Assembly (NCBI GenBank): GCA_019188255.1
Contig: JAETXT010000006.1
Location: 4,712,001 to 4,776,000, forward strand
Direction of reading: 5' to 3'
Source: Verticillium longisporum
Taxonomy: Eukaryota > Ascomycota > Sordariomycetes > Glomerellales > Plectosphaerellaceae
Length of the DNA: 64,000 nt
Every line of letters begins with the position of its first letter. Positions within the stretch are counted from its first letter, which is position 1. The translations under genes were made by a program, and so were the position numbers. The notes under the pieces were generated by a model. That model was not told where the DNA came from. It searched no databases and was given only the letters and a program-made list of their open reading frames with translations. Of the stretch, positions 48,581 through 61,202 are shown piece after piece.

Positions 48581-51244
48581 GGTCTCCGCAGGTTTCGAGC
48601 CATGAATTGGGCAGCAGCAGCAGCAGCGGCGGCGGCAGCGGCAGCAGCATCAGCTGGTTCTGTAGAGCAGGTCTGGTAGCGAGATCTCAAGTAGGAAAAG
48701 ATTGATGCCAACCATGCCTGTCAAATGTCAGCTCTCATTTCGTCGTACTTCATGCAAGCGTACGGGACCTTTCCCTCAGACCTCCTCCCCCCTTTGTCCC
48801 CTTCGGATGCCCTCTCCCGAACGCCGACCAGCGGGCGCGCATAGTCAGGAATGCAGCGTGACCGCGCGCCCAAACTGCCGAGACTGACAAGCCAACGTCG
48901 TTGGGCAGCCTAGCAGGCCTGAATAATAAGCTAGCTTGTCAATGTCACTGGCAAGGCCGGAGATTAAACGATGCAGGTCTTCCCCCTCCCCCCTCCCCCC
49001 CTCCTGCTTTTTGTACGAACGTGGTTCGCGATCGGCTGGGCCGTCGCGTGCGAACGTCGTGGCCCTGCAATTCGGCTCACCTGAATCTCGCGTGGAGGCG
49101 GGGGGACAGGCCGGCGGCCCTGGGCGGGGAGAACCGTGACACGACGTGATGACAGGCAGGAGGTCAGCATGGGAGGGGGGGCCGAATAGGGCCATGAACG
49201 GGGGTGTACAGAAGTGGTGACTGCTGAGAGGAGGAGGGTATGGCGCTATTCGCGGGCCTGCCTACCTAGGATGTGATGACAAGGCTAAGTGGCAGCATAC
49301 CTTATTAGAGAGCATGCCTGTCTGTCATGCTGGCGGGCTGCGAACTGCTGCGGGTGGAGCGAGGGTCTGAGCGCGACGCAGGGTGTGGCTTTAGATGCTT
49401 GATCGATTTGGGATGACAAGGGTAGAGAGAGAGAGAGAGAGAGCAGGAGGAACAGATGGCGTGAGCATCCAAGGGAAGGGGGGGGAAGAGAATAGGCTAG
49501 TGATAGAGGCCAGGAGAGGGCATCCAGGAATCCCGAAATGAAGTCGACGATGATTCAGCGGCAGTGCCGGTATCATCGCGCGGGCTGAGCATAAGGTGCG
49601 GAAATGCACCTGAGACAAGTTACATAAGCCACATCGGACGTCGGCCTCTGACTCCGCCGGTGATACTGTACTTTGGTCGCTAGCATCCGGAGCGGCGCCG
49701 GAGCGGGCGCACCAGCCACTGAAGCTCAATCGCACCCGCCCTGTTCGTCAAGTACCCAACCAAATGGCTGCAAGGTATGCGAGCAGGAGGGCAGGTGCAA
49801 GTGGAATTCGGACGCAGCTGCCAAAAAGTCAATCACGACACAGGGCCATGGTGGGCTCAGACGCTCCAACATGGACATGACCCCTCCTTCTCCTCCTTAC
49901 CATGTACCCCTCCCCTGCAGTTTTGCCTGCCATTTCTCTCGCCAAACCTCCATCATTCAGCGCTTCTATTTCCTCACACAGATTTCAACAGGCTGCCTCT
50001 GCTCCCTTGCCTTCTCCCTCGTAGCCGCACCCCCACCCCTCCCGAAAGTCGTCACTCGATCGTTATTGTGTTGCAACACTGGGCGGCAAGTCAGTGTCAC
50101 GTCAATCCTGCTATTCTGGTACCCGTCAAACTGGTTCGTCGGCAGCGGCAGCGGCAGCGGCAACGGTAACGGCAACGGCAGCACGCGCAGAACCTAGAAC
50201 CTACAACACACAGTTTCTCAATCATACCTAGTGCCAACTCTATCTCGACCACATTCGCTTCTTCTCCTCTTCCTCATCATCATCATCGTCGCCATCATTC
50301 ACTGTCAGTCATCGAGGCGACAGTCTCTTCCACGGGCCTTGCAGCGCTTCGCCTGATATCAATCCACCCTGGACCTGTCAGAGGCTGGCTGCCCAAAACG
50401 GCAACCCCCTCGGAAGAGCAACCATCGGCTGCTGTGGTTCCAACATCGCGGTCGGGCGCGTCGATCACGCGGCTAAGACAGGGACAGGGATTATCCGTCA
50501 GGGATCCGAACGGGGCTCGCTTGACCCTGAGTCTTATTTCTCTGATTAAGAACCACAACCCACTTTTGAACACTCGCTCAAGGCTATTTCTTCGCACCTC
50601 TAGACCCAGCGCACGCTCAGGTTTGTCACCATTTACACACACACACACCAAGAAAAAGGACCTTGCCGATCTGGTCGCTTCACCCCCGCCAGTCTCTGTG
50701 GCTGACAGGGTTTCACGATCACCCGGTCGCGAACGAGTCCATAAGCGGGCAACCAAAGGCTGCCATCATCGTGTTGACGTGTGTCCACCCGCCCATCACC
50801 AACAGGGAGGGCCGAGCACCGACACTCATCAGTCCAAGCCCTGTCAAGTGTCAGGCGACTGCCGCCAGATTGAAGGATTGCTTACTCGGCCGTTCGCCCA
50901 CCCAGGGCCTGACAAGGGCGTGTCTGTACAAGCACCCAGTAAACAGCAAGAGAAGCTTGAGGACGGGGAACGTACCTCTCTCTGTGACTGTCCTGAACAG
51001 TCGGATATAGCCAGAGCTGAAGCGTGAGAGGTCCGAGGGCGTTAATTTCCTTGTCAAAGCAAGTCAGGGAAGCAAAGGGAAAGGAAAGGGACGACCCAAC
51101 AAGAAGCAAGCCCGCCTTTGCCGCCCAACCACCACTTTCTTCGTCCGATCTAGGGCCCACTGCTTGAGGGCAAGGGAAGGACCTTCAGCCTCACGCACCC
51201 ATTTCCACCTCCAGCCGCCCACGGACCACAAACCAGCAGCCAAC
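48581..51244. other. intergenic with several microsatellites
   Basis: 2.7 kb without a supported gene. CAG/CGG-type repeats lie at about 48611-48654, (AG)n at 49424-49443 and GGCAGC/GGCAAC repeats at 50141-50182. Long frames such as 50434-51027 are low-complexity shadows. The last 200 bp are the leader of the methyltransferase gene. Confidence 0.5.
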
Positions 51245-52092
51245 ATGTCGACAGACCCGGCAGCGGCAGCTGTGGCATCACAGGCCCCTACAGCCCCGGC
51301 ATCTGAAGACACGGCCGCCACCTACGAGTCTACCCACGTTCACACTGTCTATGAGGCCATTGCCCCCCACTTCTCAGCCACCCGCCACAAGCCTTGGCCT
51401 CGCGTCGCCTCCTTCCTCGACTCACTGCCCGTTGGTGCGGTAGGTCTGGACATTGGATGCGGCAACGGCAAGTATCTCGCCGTGAGCCCTCACCTCCATC
51501 TACTAGGCTCCGATCGCAGCGCCAACCTCGTCGCCCTCGCCCGTGACAACACAGGCGGCAGCGGCGCGCCCCGAAGAAGGCCAAAGGCGACGAGCCTCCC
51601 GTCGAAGTGACCACCACAGTCCCTTCGGCACGGCGCAACGAGGTCATCGTCGCCGACTCGCTAACTCTCCCCTACCGCCTCTCCTCCGTCGACTTTGCCC
51701 TCTCCATCGCCGTCCTGCACCACCTCTCTACACCTTCCCGTCGCCGCGCCGCCGGACGCGCCATCCTCGCCACCCTCGTTCCCGCCAACGGCAAGGGCCT
51801 CCTCTTCGTCTGGGCGCTGGCGCAGCGCAACTCTCGCCGCGGCTGGGACGCCTCTGCTCCGCAGGACCAGCTCGTCCCCTGGGTCACGAAAGCCAACCAG
51901 CCTAAGCGCGACGCCGCCGTCGAGCCGGCAGCAGAGGAGAAGCCAGACGAGACGTGGCACCGCTACTACCACCTCTACAAGGAGGGTGAGCTCGACGCTG
52001 ACGTTCAAGCTGTCGGTGGTGTCGTGCTCGAGAGCGGGTACGAGAGGGATAACTGGTGGGCCATCTGCTCGCGGGGGCCTGACGAAAGGTAA
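51245..52092 (+). CDS. TRM9: Trm9-type tRNA wobble-uridine methyltransferase with a -1 frameshift
   Basis: Without introns, the frame begins MSTDPAAAAVASQAP at 51245. The SAM-binding motif GLDIGCGNGKYLAV lies near residue 65, with YEAIAPHFSATRHKPWPRV before it. Later blocks VIVADSLTLPYR, DFALSIAVLHHLST and FVWALAQRNSRRG match Trm9/ALKBH8 methyltransferases, which make the last step of mcm5U at the tRNA wobble base. Between the two parts the frame moves by one base: adding a C to the CCCC at 51569-51572 joins them into 282 aa, giving an expected Lys-rich linker. The insert replaces no domain. No splice signals fit. It ends 579 bp from the convergent Myb gene. Confidence 0.85.
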
Positions 52093-52671
52093 ACGGTACC
52101 TATATCTTCTATTCTTGGTTTCCTACAAAGAATCTCGCGTCAAGATGAGGAAGCCTGTAGATGAAACAAGTGAATATAAAAAAAAGCTTTGGGGAATCTA
52201 TGACTATCTCGCCGCTCACGTCCGCGCCTGCGTTCTCTGTTGAACTCGCCATACTTTCTGGCCCCTATTCCCCACCATCCAGTAAATAATCCATAGCCAT
52301 AGTATTGACTCCCCTCCATATTCTTCACCCCCCCCCGGCGCCCCATTTCCTGACGGCCTGTGGTGTCCGCCCTTGCGTCTCCAGGCGTCTCCCGAGTCGA
52401 AGACATCACATCCATTGCTCCCTCATGGTCCCGGTTCCTTCCAGCATAAAGCAGACTGCCTCCAACTTTTCGTGTATGTTCTTTTCCCACTCGTCCTCCT
52501 CCAGCAACCTACCCCCTGCTCTTTCTACGAACCAGAATGTCGCTTGATGCTGCCTTTCGTGTCAATAAAAAAGAAAAAGGAATAATGCTTTGTCCGTCTT
52601 GCCACATCTGTTGTTATTGTTGTTGTTGTTGTTCCCCGCCGAACCCTTTGTTCCGGAGCCGGATCTGCCTC
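52093..52671. other. convergent intergenic region
   Basis: 3' flanks of the methyltransferase and Myb genes. A run of nine C lies at 52328-52336 and a TTG repeat at about 52613-52631. No gene. Confidence 0.6.
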
Positions 52672-54005
52672 TCACCTCCGCCTCCGGCTCGACTCTCTCT
52701 GGAGCTCCCCGCCCGGACTCGCCCTCCTCTTGATACCTGGTAACCCCTCCCCCATGCTGTAATGTAGACCGGTTCCGAGCGGGCTCGCCCCCGGACTCCG
52801 CCCCGGCGGACCCAAGCCACCCAATACGTATGCCGGCGTACTGTAGGGACTAACCCCTGTCGTGAGTTCGGCAAGCCCGGGCAGCGCGCCGCCTCCGCCG
52901 ATGCCTCCTCCGGCTCCAACACGGCTTTGTATCGGCGCCAGGCCCGGCCCAGGCTCGTGCAACTGGTGCAACTGCTGCATCACTTGGGGAGGCGGCGGTG
53001 GCGGTAGGCTCTCACGCCTCCGGCTGCCAGTCAGCGGTGAGTATCCGCCGGCCCTCGGGAACCTGGCCTGCGGCGGGGGTGCAATGCTGCCTTGCGAGTG
53101 CGAGTGGGCGTGGTGGTGATGATGATGGTGCTGTTGCCTCGATGGGGAATTGCGAGCGGCGAGCGGCGGCTGTGACTGCTGTGGTTGCTCCACGTTGACA
53201 GCAGCAAGGGAGAAAGGCGTGACACCGTTACGACGAGCAATGTCTGCCTCGCCGAGCTGCCAGTGCATGGCCTCAGCGGCGCGCCAGGGAACGGCCATTT
53301 CTTCGGCGAGCTTGGCCCACATTTCGGGTTTGAGCCTGTGACAAACGTTAATTTCCCTCTCAGTCTCCTACCCTGAGTACGATCGAATGCCAGGGTCCAA
53401 AAAAAAAAAGCCTACCTCTCGTACAGCCGCGCGAGCTTAGTCTTCTTCTCCTCGTCCCACTCGCTGCGCCTTTCGAGGTAATTCTGGTAGTGCAGGCGGC
53501 AGCTGATGGCGCTCCGGCCGGGCAAGCGTTTCGAAATATCCTCCCACTTCATGCCGCTACCGCGGAGTTCGATGATCAGGGCATCTTCGTCCGGCGACCA
53601 CTTACTCTGTTTCTTGGCAGGAGACTCTGTGGGGTGCGTGGACGCCCCGCGCTTGCTGCCGCCGCCACCGCCCCCGACGACCGGCAGCCCCTGTGGGAGC
53701 GGGAGCGGCGGCTGGTGTGATACCTGAGATGGTACATACAGGGGCAATCCGAGGGAGGGGGCGGAGGGCTCCGGGGTGATAATTTGGGGAAGGCCCGGCG
53801 GGATCGACGCGGGCCGGGTGAAGAGCAGCGGTTGCTGCTGCTGTTGCTGGGTGAGCGGCGGCGGAGGCGCGGCAGACTCTTCCGAGTCGGAGGCTTTGAG
53901 CAGGGACGCGATATCCACGGTGACGGTTGGACGGCCTAGGGAGGTGGTGGTGGAATGCGTAGGCCTCGCTTTGTCATTGACACGACAAGTGCGCGCCACG
54001 GTCAC
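52672..54005 (-). CDS. Myb/SANT-domain DNA-binding protein, 5' end unresolved
   Basis: Exon 2 is 53335-52672; the exon before it is 54005-53416 or a part of it; the intron is 80 nt with a T-rich run. About 417 aa can be read. The DNA-binding part has two adjacent SANT-like repeats: KWSPDEDALIIELRGSGMKWEDISKRLPGRSAISCRLHYQNYL, conserved Trp and basic helix included (shown here as overlapping short blocks KWSPDEDALI, WEDISKRLPGRS, CRLHYQNYL), then MWAKLAEEMAVPWRAAEAMHW. The N-terminus has six Gln and Pro-rich stretches; the C-terminus has seven His in a row and Gly/Pro-rich sequence. The open frame begins at a GTG (54005), preceded by an in-frame stop, and contains no ATG before the domain, so an upstream exon or a lesion must supply the start. 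Target genes are unknown. Confidence 0.78.
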
Positions 54006-57000
54006 TGGGGGATTATCAGAAGCTTCTTAGCACTGATTTTGGCGAGGGAAGAATCGAGTTGGCGATATATGGCTCGTTTTCAGGCCGTGCTGTCCTTGGG
54101 GAGGGATCTGCGATGGTCGTGTTCTCGTCGTCACGTTGCCGGAGGTCGCGGCTCTTCAAGAAAATCTCTGGTGGAACGTTTCAGTCGATGGTCGTCGTCG
54201 TCGTTGATGGTATTAGTATAGGGAACAGTTGCAGTCTGTCAAGTGAGACAGCGCCGGGCAGATGGAGCCTCGGTCGCTTCTGAAGAAATGTCTAAGATGG
54301 CAGGAAGAGGACGTCCAGTGTACAGAGGTAGGCGAAGAAAAGGAGAGATCTCCAAAGTCTACAGCCGGTTCCAGGGGGCGTACCAGGCGTCGAGGGCGTT
54401 TTAAGTGAGGGTCGTCAACATGATTGGCCCCTCTGGGGAACTTGGTAGCCAATGAACGGAAAAAGAGGCTGTATGGATCTTGGGTGAGGCAACAGCGTAG
54501 GCGGCGGGTACTGAAAGACGGGAGGAGGGCGAGAAAGAAGAAGAGGGCGGGATCCAGCTGGATGTCAGACGTCGAAAGAGAGCGGTCGTTGGGATATACG
54601 TCAGTCAAACCAGGCTGTTGCTGGCGCAAGACTTTGCCGTGAAAGGAAGTAGCAGCTGCACCAAAGGCATCGTTCGCCCCTCCAGAAAGTCGGTAGAGGC
54701 CAACGAACAAGGTACAAGCCGGTTCGCGACGTTCGGGAGCTGGCGGATGAGGTGGGATGGACGGAGGAGCCTACTGTACGAATTCGCAGGTAAGGTACAG
54801 GACTGGGTAGGATTGGGCGAGATCTGGAGAGAAAGAGGAGGAGAGAACTAAAAAGGAGCCTAGCAAGGTAGCCAGGAGGACGATGATGGGTTGAAGAGGA
54901 GTGGAGGAGACAGCTGGGCTAAGTGGGGGATGAGAGTCGAGAACTGGGGTCTGTTTAGCACAAGTGACAGACGACCCTCTTTCTCCCTGTGACCCCTACC
55001 TCGTTCTCGGAAGCGGAATCGTCGAAAGAAGGAACGGGAGGAGGCGAAGGACAAGGCAACTCATAGAGAGAGAAGTACCAGGTTGTGTAGACGGGGGGCG
55101 CGCGAGCCAGGTGCCAGGGCACAGGGGGGTGAGAGCCAGACAGACAGGGCAGGCAGGCAGGCAGGCAGGCAGGCAGGCAAGCAAGCAAGCAGCAGGATGG
55201 GGGTTGTAAGGGGGTGTGGGAAAAGGAAAAGAGAGGCCAGGTTAACAAGAGATGGATGGGCTGTGGAGAAGAAGGGGGGTCCGTCTGCTGGGCTCTGCGT
55301 ATGTGAACAGCGTCCGGACCAGCAGCCGCCTGGTTAGGTCAACAAGCAGACGCGCAGGGCCTAGCCAAATGTATAAGTTGAGGTCCTGTAGGGACGGGGC
55401 GGCTGTTTGGGTACGTGTGTTGGGCTGGCAGTGCAGTGGCCGGCGCGGGCGGGCGGCGTGTTGAAGAACCTGAGGAGCGACAACCTGACGAGTAATGATG
55501 CATCTGTCAAAGGCTCAACAAGTGTTTTCTCGCCCAGGTCGTGGCTCTGAAAAGGCGACATGGATCACCAGGCGAGCGGTTGAGGAGCGCACATGTGTGA
55601 AAGACCACCACGCCCCCCTTTTCAGGCGCTTGCGCACAGGCTTCTCCCGAGGACCACACGCCCCCTGCATTCCCACCCCTCCCCCCTGTGTGTGTGTGGA
55701 TATGGATGTCTGCTTGTTGATGCTCTTGGTGCCGCACCCTCGTGCTGTGTCTGCTGTGTTGGCGAACCCTGTCCTGTTCATCGACGTCCCACGCAACCTG
55801 ACCAGCCGGCGTGCTGGTGAGTTCCGCTGGGCAGCAGATCCGGGAGGGGGGTGAGATGGTTGAATGGTCAGGTAGACATGATGGCATGGCCACGAATTCA
55901 TGCATGACCTCCTGGACCGAACATGCCCACTTCCACATCCACGATCTGCTGCTCGTCCAACACGCTAAAACATCAAGAAGGCGAGATGCGGGTTAATGAC
56001 GCACGTCAGAGGGCCCAAGGTTCTGCAGCGTGTCCTCTTCCTCCTCGGCTTGCCTCAAAGGTTGGCTCTTTTGCGACGAGATGTGTGGATTTGATCATGA
56101 CAGGGTCGTGGACACAAGGCCTATCAATGAGTGGCTGGACAGTCGCAAGGCTCACCCAAACTCGTGGATCAAGACGAGGACGTCAAGAAGGTTTGACAAG
56201 GCAGTGTGGCGCACTGCGATCGCAGGGTCTCAAGAGTTCGGGCATTGGGGGCCGCTGGGGCACATCGGAGCCAGCTTTAGGGCGGCGCAAGCGTGGAGAA
56301 GGCGGAATGCGGTGACTGTCGCGAGGTTGCATGGCAGGAAAAGACTCTGAAACCGCAAGCAAAGGGCAGCAAGTCAGGATGCTGGTGCGGATCCTCGGGG
56401 ATACCAGTTTGGAGGAAGCATTGCCGAAGAGGGGCTCGAGGAGGCACACTTGCACTTGCGTCTAATGTCGAGTGCTGCACGTTGCGCCCTGTGTGCTGCG
56501 GGCTAGCTTGCTGCACGTTGAGTGATGGACGCACACGCAAGAAGTACCGTGTCAGACAGTCGATTGATTGAGGTTACGCGACGGGACAAAAGAAATCGAC
56601 TCTGCGTTGCGAACAGACGGCTGACTGGCCGGACAACTTCCCGCATAGAGAGGCTGGGAATCTGCATTGTTGCTTCTGTTTCTCTGCTTGAGATGCGTAC
56701 TGTATGTTGCGCTCGGCCGCCCTCCACCAAGACCTGGCGTTGTCTTTCTCCGGACCTCACCTGGGGCCCCCCAGCTTGACTGGGTGGGCAGCTGTCATCA
56801 GACTAGACTGGGCTGCACCAGCGGGCCCTGCTGCGCGCCGGAGCCCGCGGTGGGCCACAGGATCGAACGAGGCTGTCGAGGGCCCCAGGTCGCGCAGGAG
56901 ACAGCAATTCCTTTCTGATGCTTTGTCCGTGTGTCTGTGTGTTAAGATGCGGCGAACGTTGCTGGGGTTTGATGAAATTAGGGGTTACGCTTTCTCGGTT

Positions 57001-60000
57001 CGAGGTCAAAATGCGGCGTCTGTGCGGCATGTTTTTCTGTTCGTTGCATGGCAGCATGGCAACACGACGCCAAAGGGGAACTCTGGCCCGGGGAGTCACA
57101 AGGAGCCGGTAGAGTCTGTGGTGGATGTAGGTGAGATCGAGAATGAGGCTTGTGTCGACTTCGAGGGAACAAACCAACAGAGGGCCAATGCCAGGCAACA
57201 AGAGACAACAGCTCTCGGGAAGCACCAGGAAGGAGACAACCCTGATGCTCTTCTGGCCATGGCTTACTTGGCCTGGCCTGACACTGGTGGTGGTCTTGTT
57301 GCTGCGTCTGCGCCCATCCGTACTTGCGCGGTCCCCGTCATCTTTGCCGTCGTGTTCCTCGTTCCCTCTCGACTTTCAGTCCAAGGAGGATCACCTGTTC
57401 AAAGTCGGGGCGGATTGGCGGGGTGGCTGGCAATGAACTGGCGGTCAAGCCTTTTTTGCTAGTCCAAGCCAACAGTCTCAATCCAAGGGCCAAGGCGGTA
57501 ATTTTTTACTTGCTCGTCTCTTGCTGGGCATCTTCTCAGGGCAACAAGGTAAGGGCGGCGCGTTGGGTGAGCTGAGCCCTCTCGGGCGCTGGTGCTGGTG
57601 AATGACAGAAGAAGCGCTGAAGGATGCTTCGCGAAACTGCCATGAACCATGATCGTCAGTCTTTGCTAGGACATGCTAGCCCCGGGTGCGAACGGGGGAC
57701 TGTGCTGGGCCCGTGAGAGCGAGTCGCCGCACACCATCTTTGGGCCCTACACCGGCTCCAGAGGCGTGGTCAGGTCGTCGTCGTCGTCGCAGTCCTTGCT
57801 CCAGCCATGTGCACATGGTTAGGTTGACCGGTTCATTGTACTTTGTCGGTGCCTGACATCAGCTGTCCCGAGGTGGCCGGGGCTCCGGCATGTGCGTATT
57901 GAATTTTCGGGGCGACAGTGGAGGTCGAGTGAAGGTATTGAAGGCGCTGAAACAGCTGGAGAAGCAAAGCGATGATGCCACATGGGATGGAGAAAAAGGA
58001 TGGACAAAGAAAAACTCATTCGGCCTGCCATGCCTACCCTGTCCTTGCTGTCCCTCATACTCCGTATCTCTTCCATCTCTAAGATTAGCCTTCATGAGAC
58101 GTGACGGGACATGCCCAGCTCAATGCTACCCAAAATTACTCATCAGCCTGAGAAGCAGCCGAATCCTCCAACACGCGAAACCCAACGTCATACTTCATTG
58201 AAGGGGTGTGCCGACAAGGAGAGCCTCTCGTTATTTCAAGGCTGCAGCATGTCGCCGCGCCCGTTATTAGGCCGCGCTCCCGAAAGCCACAGGATTGCAA
58301 TGTTCTGGGCGAGGCTGTTCAGGCCACTCCATGTGTGCACTCATATGTTAGGTGGTTGTTCGAACACGTGCTCACCGTATCATGACTACGTGCAACCTTC
58401 AACGTCGTCGTTTCACAACTCTTGCCAGATTCCTGCCGATGTCGCAGCTCTGTGGCTACGGCAATTAGCTTTTGGTACCTGACTTAAGCTATCAGAGAAC
58501 ACGAGCGTTGACGGCCTTCTGTTTCTGGCAATTATGATAGTCCCCCGCGGCTTCGAGTCATTGTTCGTTGTCGCAGCTCAGTGAGGCTATTCGGATTCGG
58601 ACCATGTCTCGAGGGCTCGGCCCCAGGCCCATCGTATCAGGGCCGTAAATGTGCCATATTCTATCCAGAACTTAGAACTCCGTTCATCGCCTAGTTTAGA
58701 CACATGGTGTTGGTTGGGCAAGGTCAAGTGAGCTCTGGTGCATGTGGGTGTTCGCCGCTCCCAATCCTCGCCAGGAGGAATTGGTAGCCCGTCAAACCGC
58801 CCTTGTTGCGGCTTTGCTGCTGACAATGATCACCAATCGCATTCGGGGGCGGCGTGTGTAGTCGATGCCTCAATGACGTTGGCTTCGGCAGGTGGAATAC
58901 TCGTCTCGCGTGGTGGCTGGAGATGGGAAGTTGGAAACAACGGGGCTGGGTTGTCCTCACTCTAGATGGACAACCGCCTGTAATGTTGCAAGAAGCAAAA
59001 AGAGTGTCAATAAAGGCTTGGTGAAGCTCGTAAGCTCAGCGTGCATCCCTGTCTCCTCGCCACCGCTGGAGACCTAACCTCTGTGTTGGCCGTGCACAGC
59101 CTCGAGAATCGAGCCTCATGCCAGACTCACAGTTGCCTTAGAGGCTTGCCCGTCACCTCACCAAGCAGATAACGTCAACGCCACGAGCCATGCAACGCTG
59201 CCAACGCACCGCAGAAGAACCCAGGATTTTTGCAGTCCGACAGGGTTTTGCATGTCCCAGCTGCCTCAGTTCCTAGCGGTCGCTTGTGCACGATCTGACG
59301 TGACGGGATCCAACCGAGAGGTCAGAGATGTCAGGCTAGTGACCTGGGGATGAACTGTCGCGCGGCGATGTGTGTGCGTGTGTGTGGAAGGGAAGGTTGG
59401 GCCCAGGTCCAGGTGTCCAGAGGCGGTCCAGGTGTCTAGAGGCCTGAGCCAGCGACTACCATAGGCGAACGAGATTGTAGGTACAGTACAGTAGGTATGG
59501 ATGGGTGCTATGGCCACGCCCTCCCCCGGATTGATACAGGGCATCATGGCAGCCTGCGAGAACGACATCCGCCCGCTAAGATGGGTACTTCAACATCCAT
59601 AATCTCATCCATGCGGAGGACTGTCAGTGACACAGAACCCAATGTGGCGGTGAGAGGCCATCACTTGTCTGCTCACGGCGTAATTCCTAACGATTCGGGT
59701 ATACGTTGTTGTCGTCCAGCCCAGTGGTCGGGTAGCAAGGATGGTCAAGATGACAGCTTTCAGGCAGCCAGAAGCCGACGCCGTCGAAGCTAGCTGACGT
59801 TATCGTCAATGCGATAGCATCACAATGGTCAAATTCGCCTCTCGGATCGGCACAAGCGCGCGCGGATGCTGGAGGCTGAGGCCACCGCAACGAATATATT
59901 GTAAGGTAGTGCCCAAGAGTGTAGCGCCGGCTGCCGGAAGACAACAACAAGTAGCGCTAGTACGGCACCGAAGGGAAACAATGGTGGTACCTTGTGGGCC

Positions 60001-61202
60001 TGATCTTGGTTGCTTCTTCCCATCCGTTTGTCTGCCGCCAGGTGGTGTTAACCTAGCCTCGTAGATGCAGCTTTCGGGGATCCACAGCTGGGCCTCCATG
60101 TCCGTCACGGACAACCACCGTCCTCGTCCTGTTTGCAATACGGATAATGCCTTGTATTTGGTAATGTGGAGGGGAATGAACGCGTTTGTTCCAGCCGTGC
60201 TTGAACAAGGTGATGGGTCATTGTATGTGCGCGGAATCTGGCGTGCCCCTGCCGCTGCACCGATGCCGTTGTTGCCGTCATGTCGTGTTCCCAGTCAAAT
60301 GGTTGTTCATGGGTTCTGTATGTTGAACAACAAACGCTTGGTGCGCCAATCAATGTCTTTGTCGAATGATCCAGACAATCCTGTGGTGGTGCCCCTCAAA
60401 GTCAGAAGCCGGGTCCTTGGTTCGGAGCCTTGCGTAACAATGCATGCTGATGGTTCTGTCAGTTGCCGCGTTGCCTTGTGCCGTTGGATGTTGCTTGGTA
60501 GTAAGGCTGGGACCAACGGCACTGCCATGCAGTTGAGGAAGCGTCTTCAGGGACCTAGGAGCCAATGTGTCTGTTTGCATCTCGACCTTGGCTGCAGCGT
60601 CTGAACGAGACCGAGCTTAGCAGCCTGCAATTTACGCGGCAGATCAGCCCACGTGGTACGCGATCCCCTCTATTTGGGAAAGGGGATAACGAGTCTGGGA
60701 TGTTCTTGACGGATTTAGCTATCGCTGCTTCGGCTACTACGACGCAGCTACTACTTCCTACTGATTGATACCTTATCGTGGCTGGGAAGGTGCAGCTTGT
60801 GGCTTGCCCCGCGCCTGCCCCACCAAAACGTCAATTACGCATATCCACTTGCAAACATATCACGGCCATTGTAACCTCACTTAACCGCTTCAACTGCAAG
60901 TCATCCCTAACCTCCCCACAGTGGCATTTGCAAATAATCCTGCTCCTCCGCTCAAATCTGTTCCACCCTCTGGGCAACGACTGCATACGGCTCGAGCAAC
61001 CTCATTCGACAGTAGCCTGGCCGTGGACCGACTTGTTGGTTTGTCAGCCCCCCCTTCTGCAACTTTCCACTAGCATCGCGCTTCACAATTTACGCGCAAC
61101 GCTGCCTAACTTTTTGCCCTTCAACTTGATACCTCTGTTCTGACAAAACGCAGAGATACCGTTTCCTTGCGCATCTTGTGTTTGCTTACTGAAGTATACA
61201 CA
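54006..61202. other. 7.2 kb gene-poor region between divergent genes
   Basis: No frame is convincing. The longest (56704-57462, 60065-60604, both plus) lack domains, splice structure or family resemblance. A GGCA/AGCA repeat lies at 55148-55191 and a GTC run near 57774-57790. The left 1 kb likely holds the 5' exon(s) or leader of the Myb gene, the right 200 bp the leader of the tubulin cofactor gene. Long non-coding transcripts cannot be judged from sequence. Confidence 0.45.
55148..55191. repeat. (GGCA)n/(AGCA)n microsatellite
   Basis: About eight GGCA units pass into three AGCA units. Confidence 0.9.

Noticed and set aside
50434..51027. 197-codon plus-strand frame upstream of the methyltransferase
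   Set aside because: Low-complexity, contains a THTHTHTK run from a CA repeat, and lies in leader-like DNA.
56704..57462. 252-codon plus-strand frame
   Set aside because: No domain or splice partner; character changes along its length and competing frames overlap it.
57670..57760. tRNA-like T-arm on the minus strand (CCCCG-TTCGCACC-CGGGG)
   Set aside because: The loop lacks the invariant A58 and no acceptor, D or anticodon arms can be folded around it.
60065..60604. 179-codon plus-strand frame
   Set aside because: Somewhat protein-like but unrecognised, with no supporting exon structure; not enough to call a gene.
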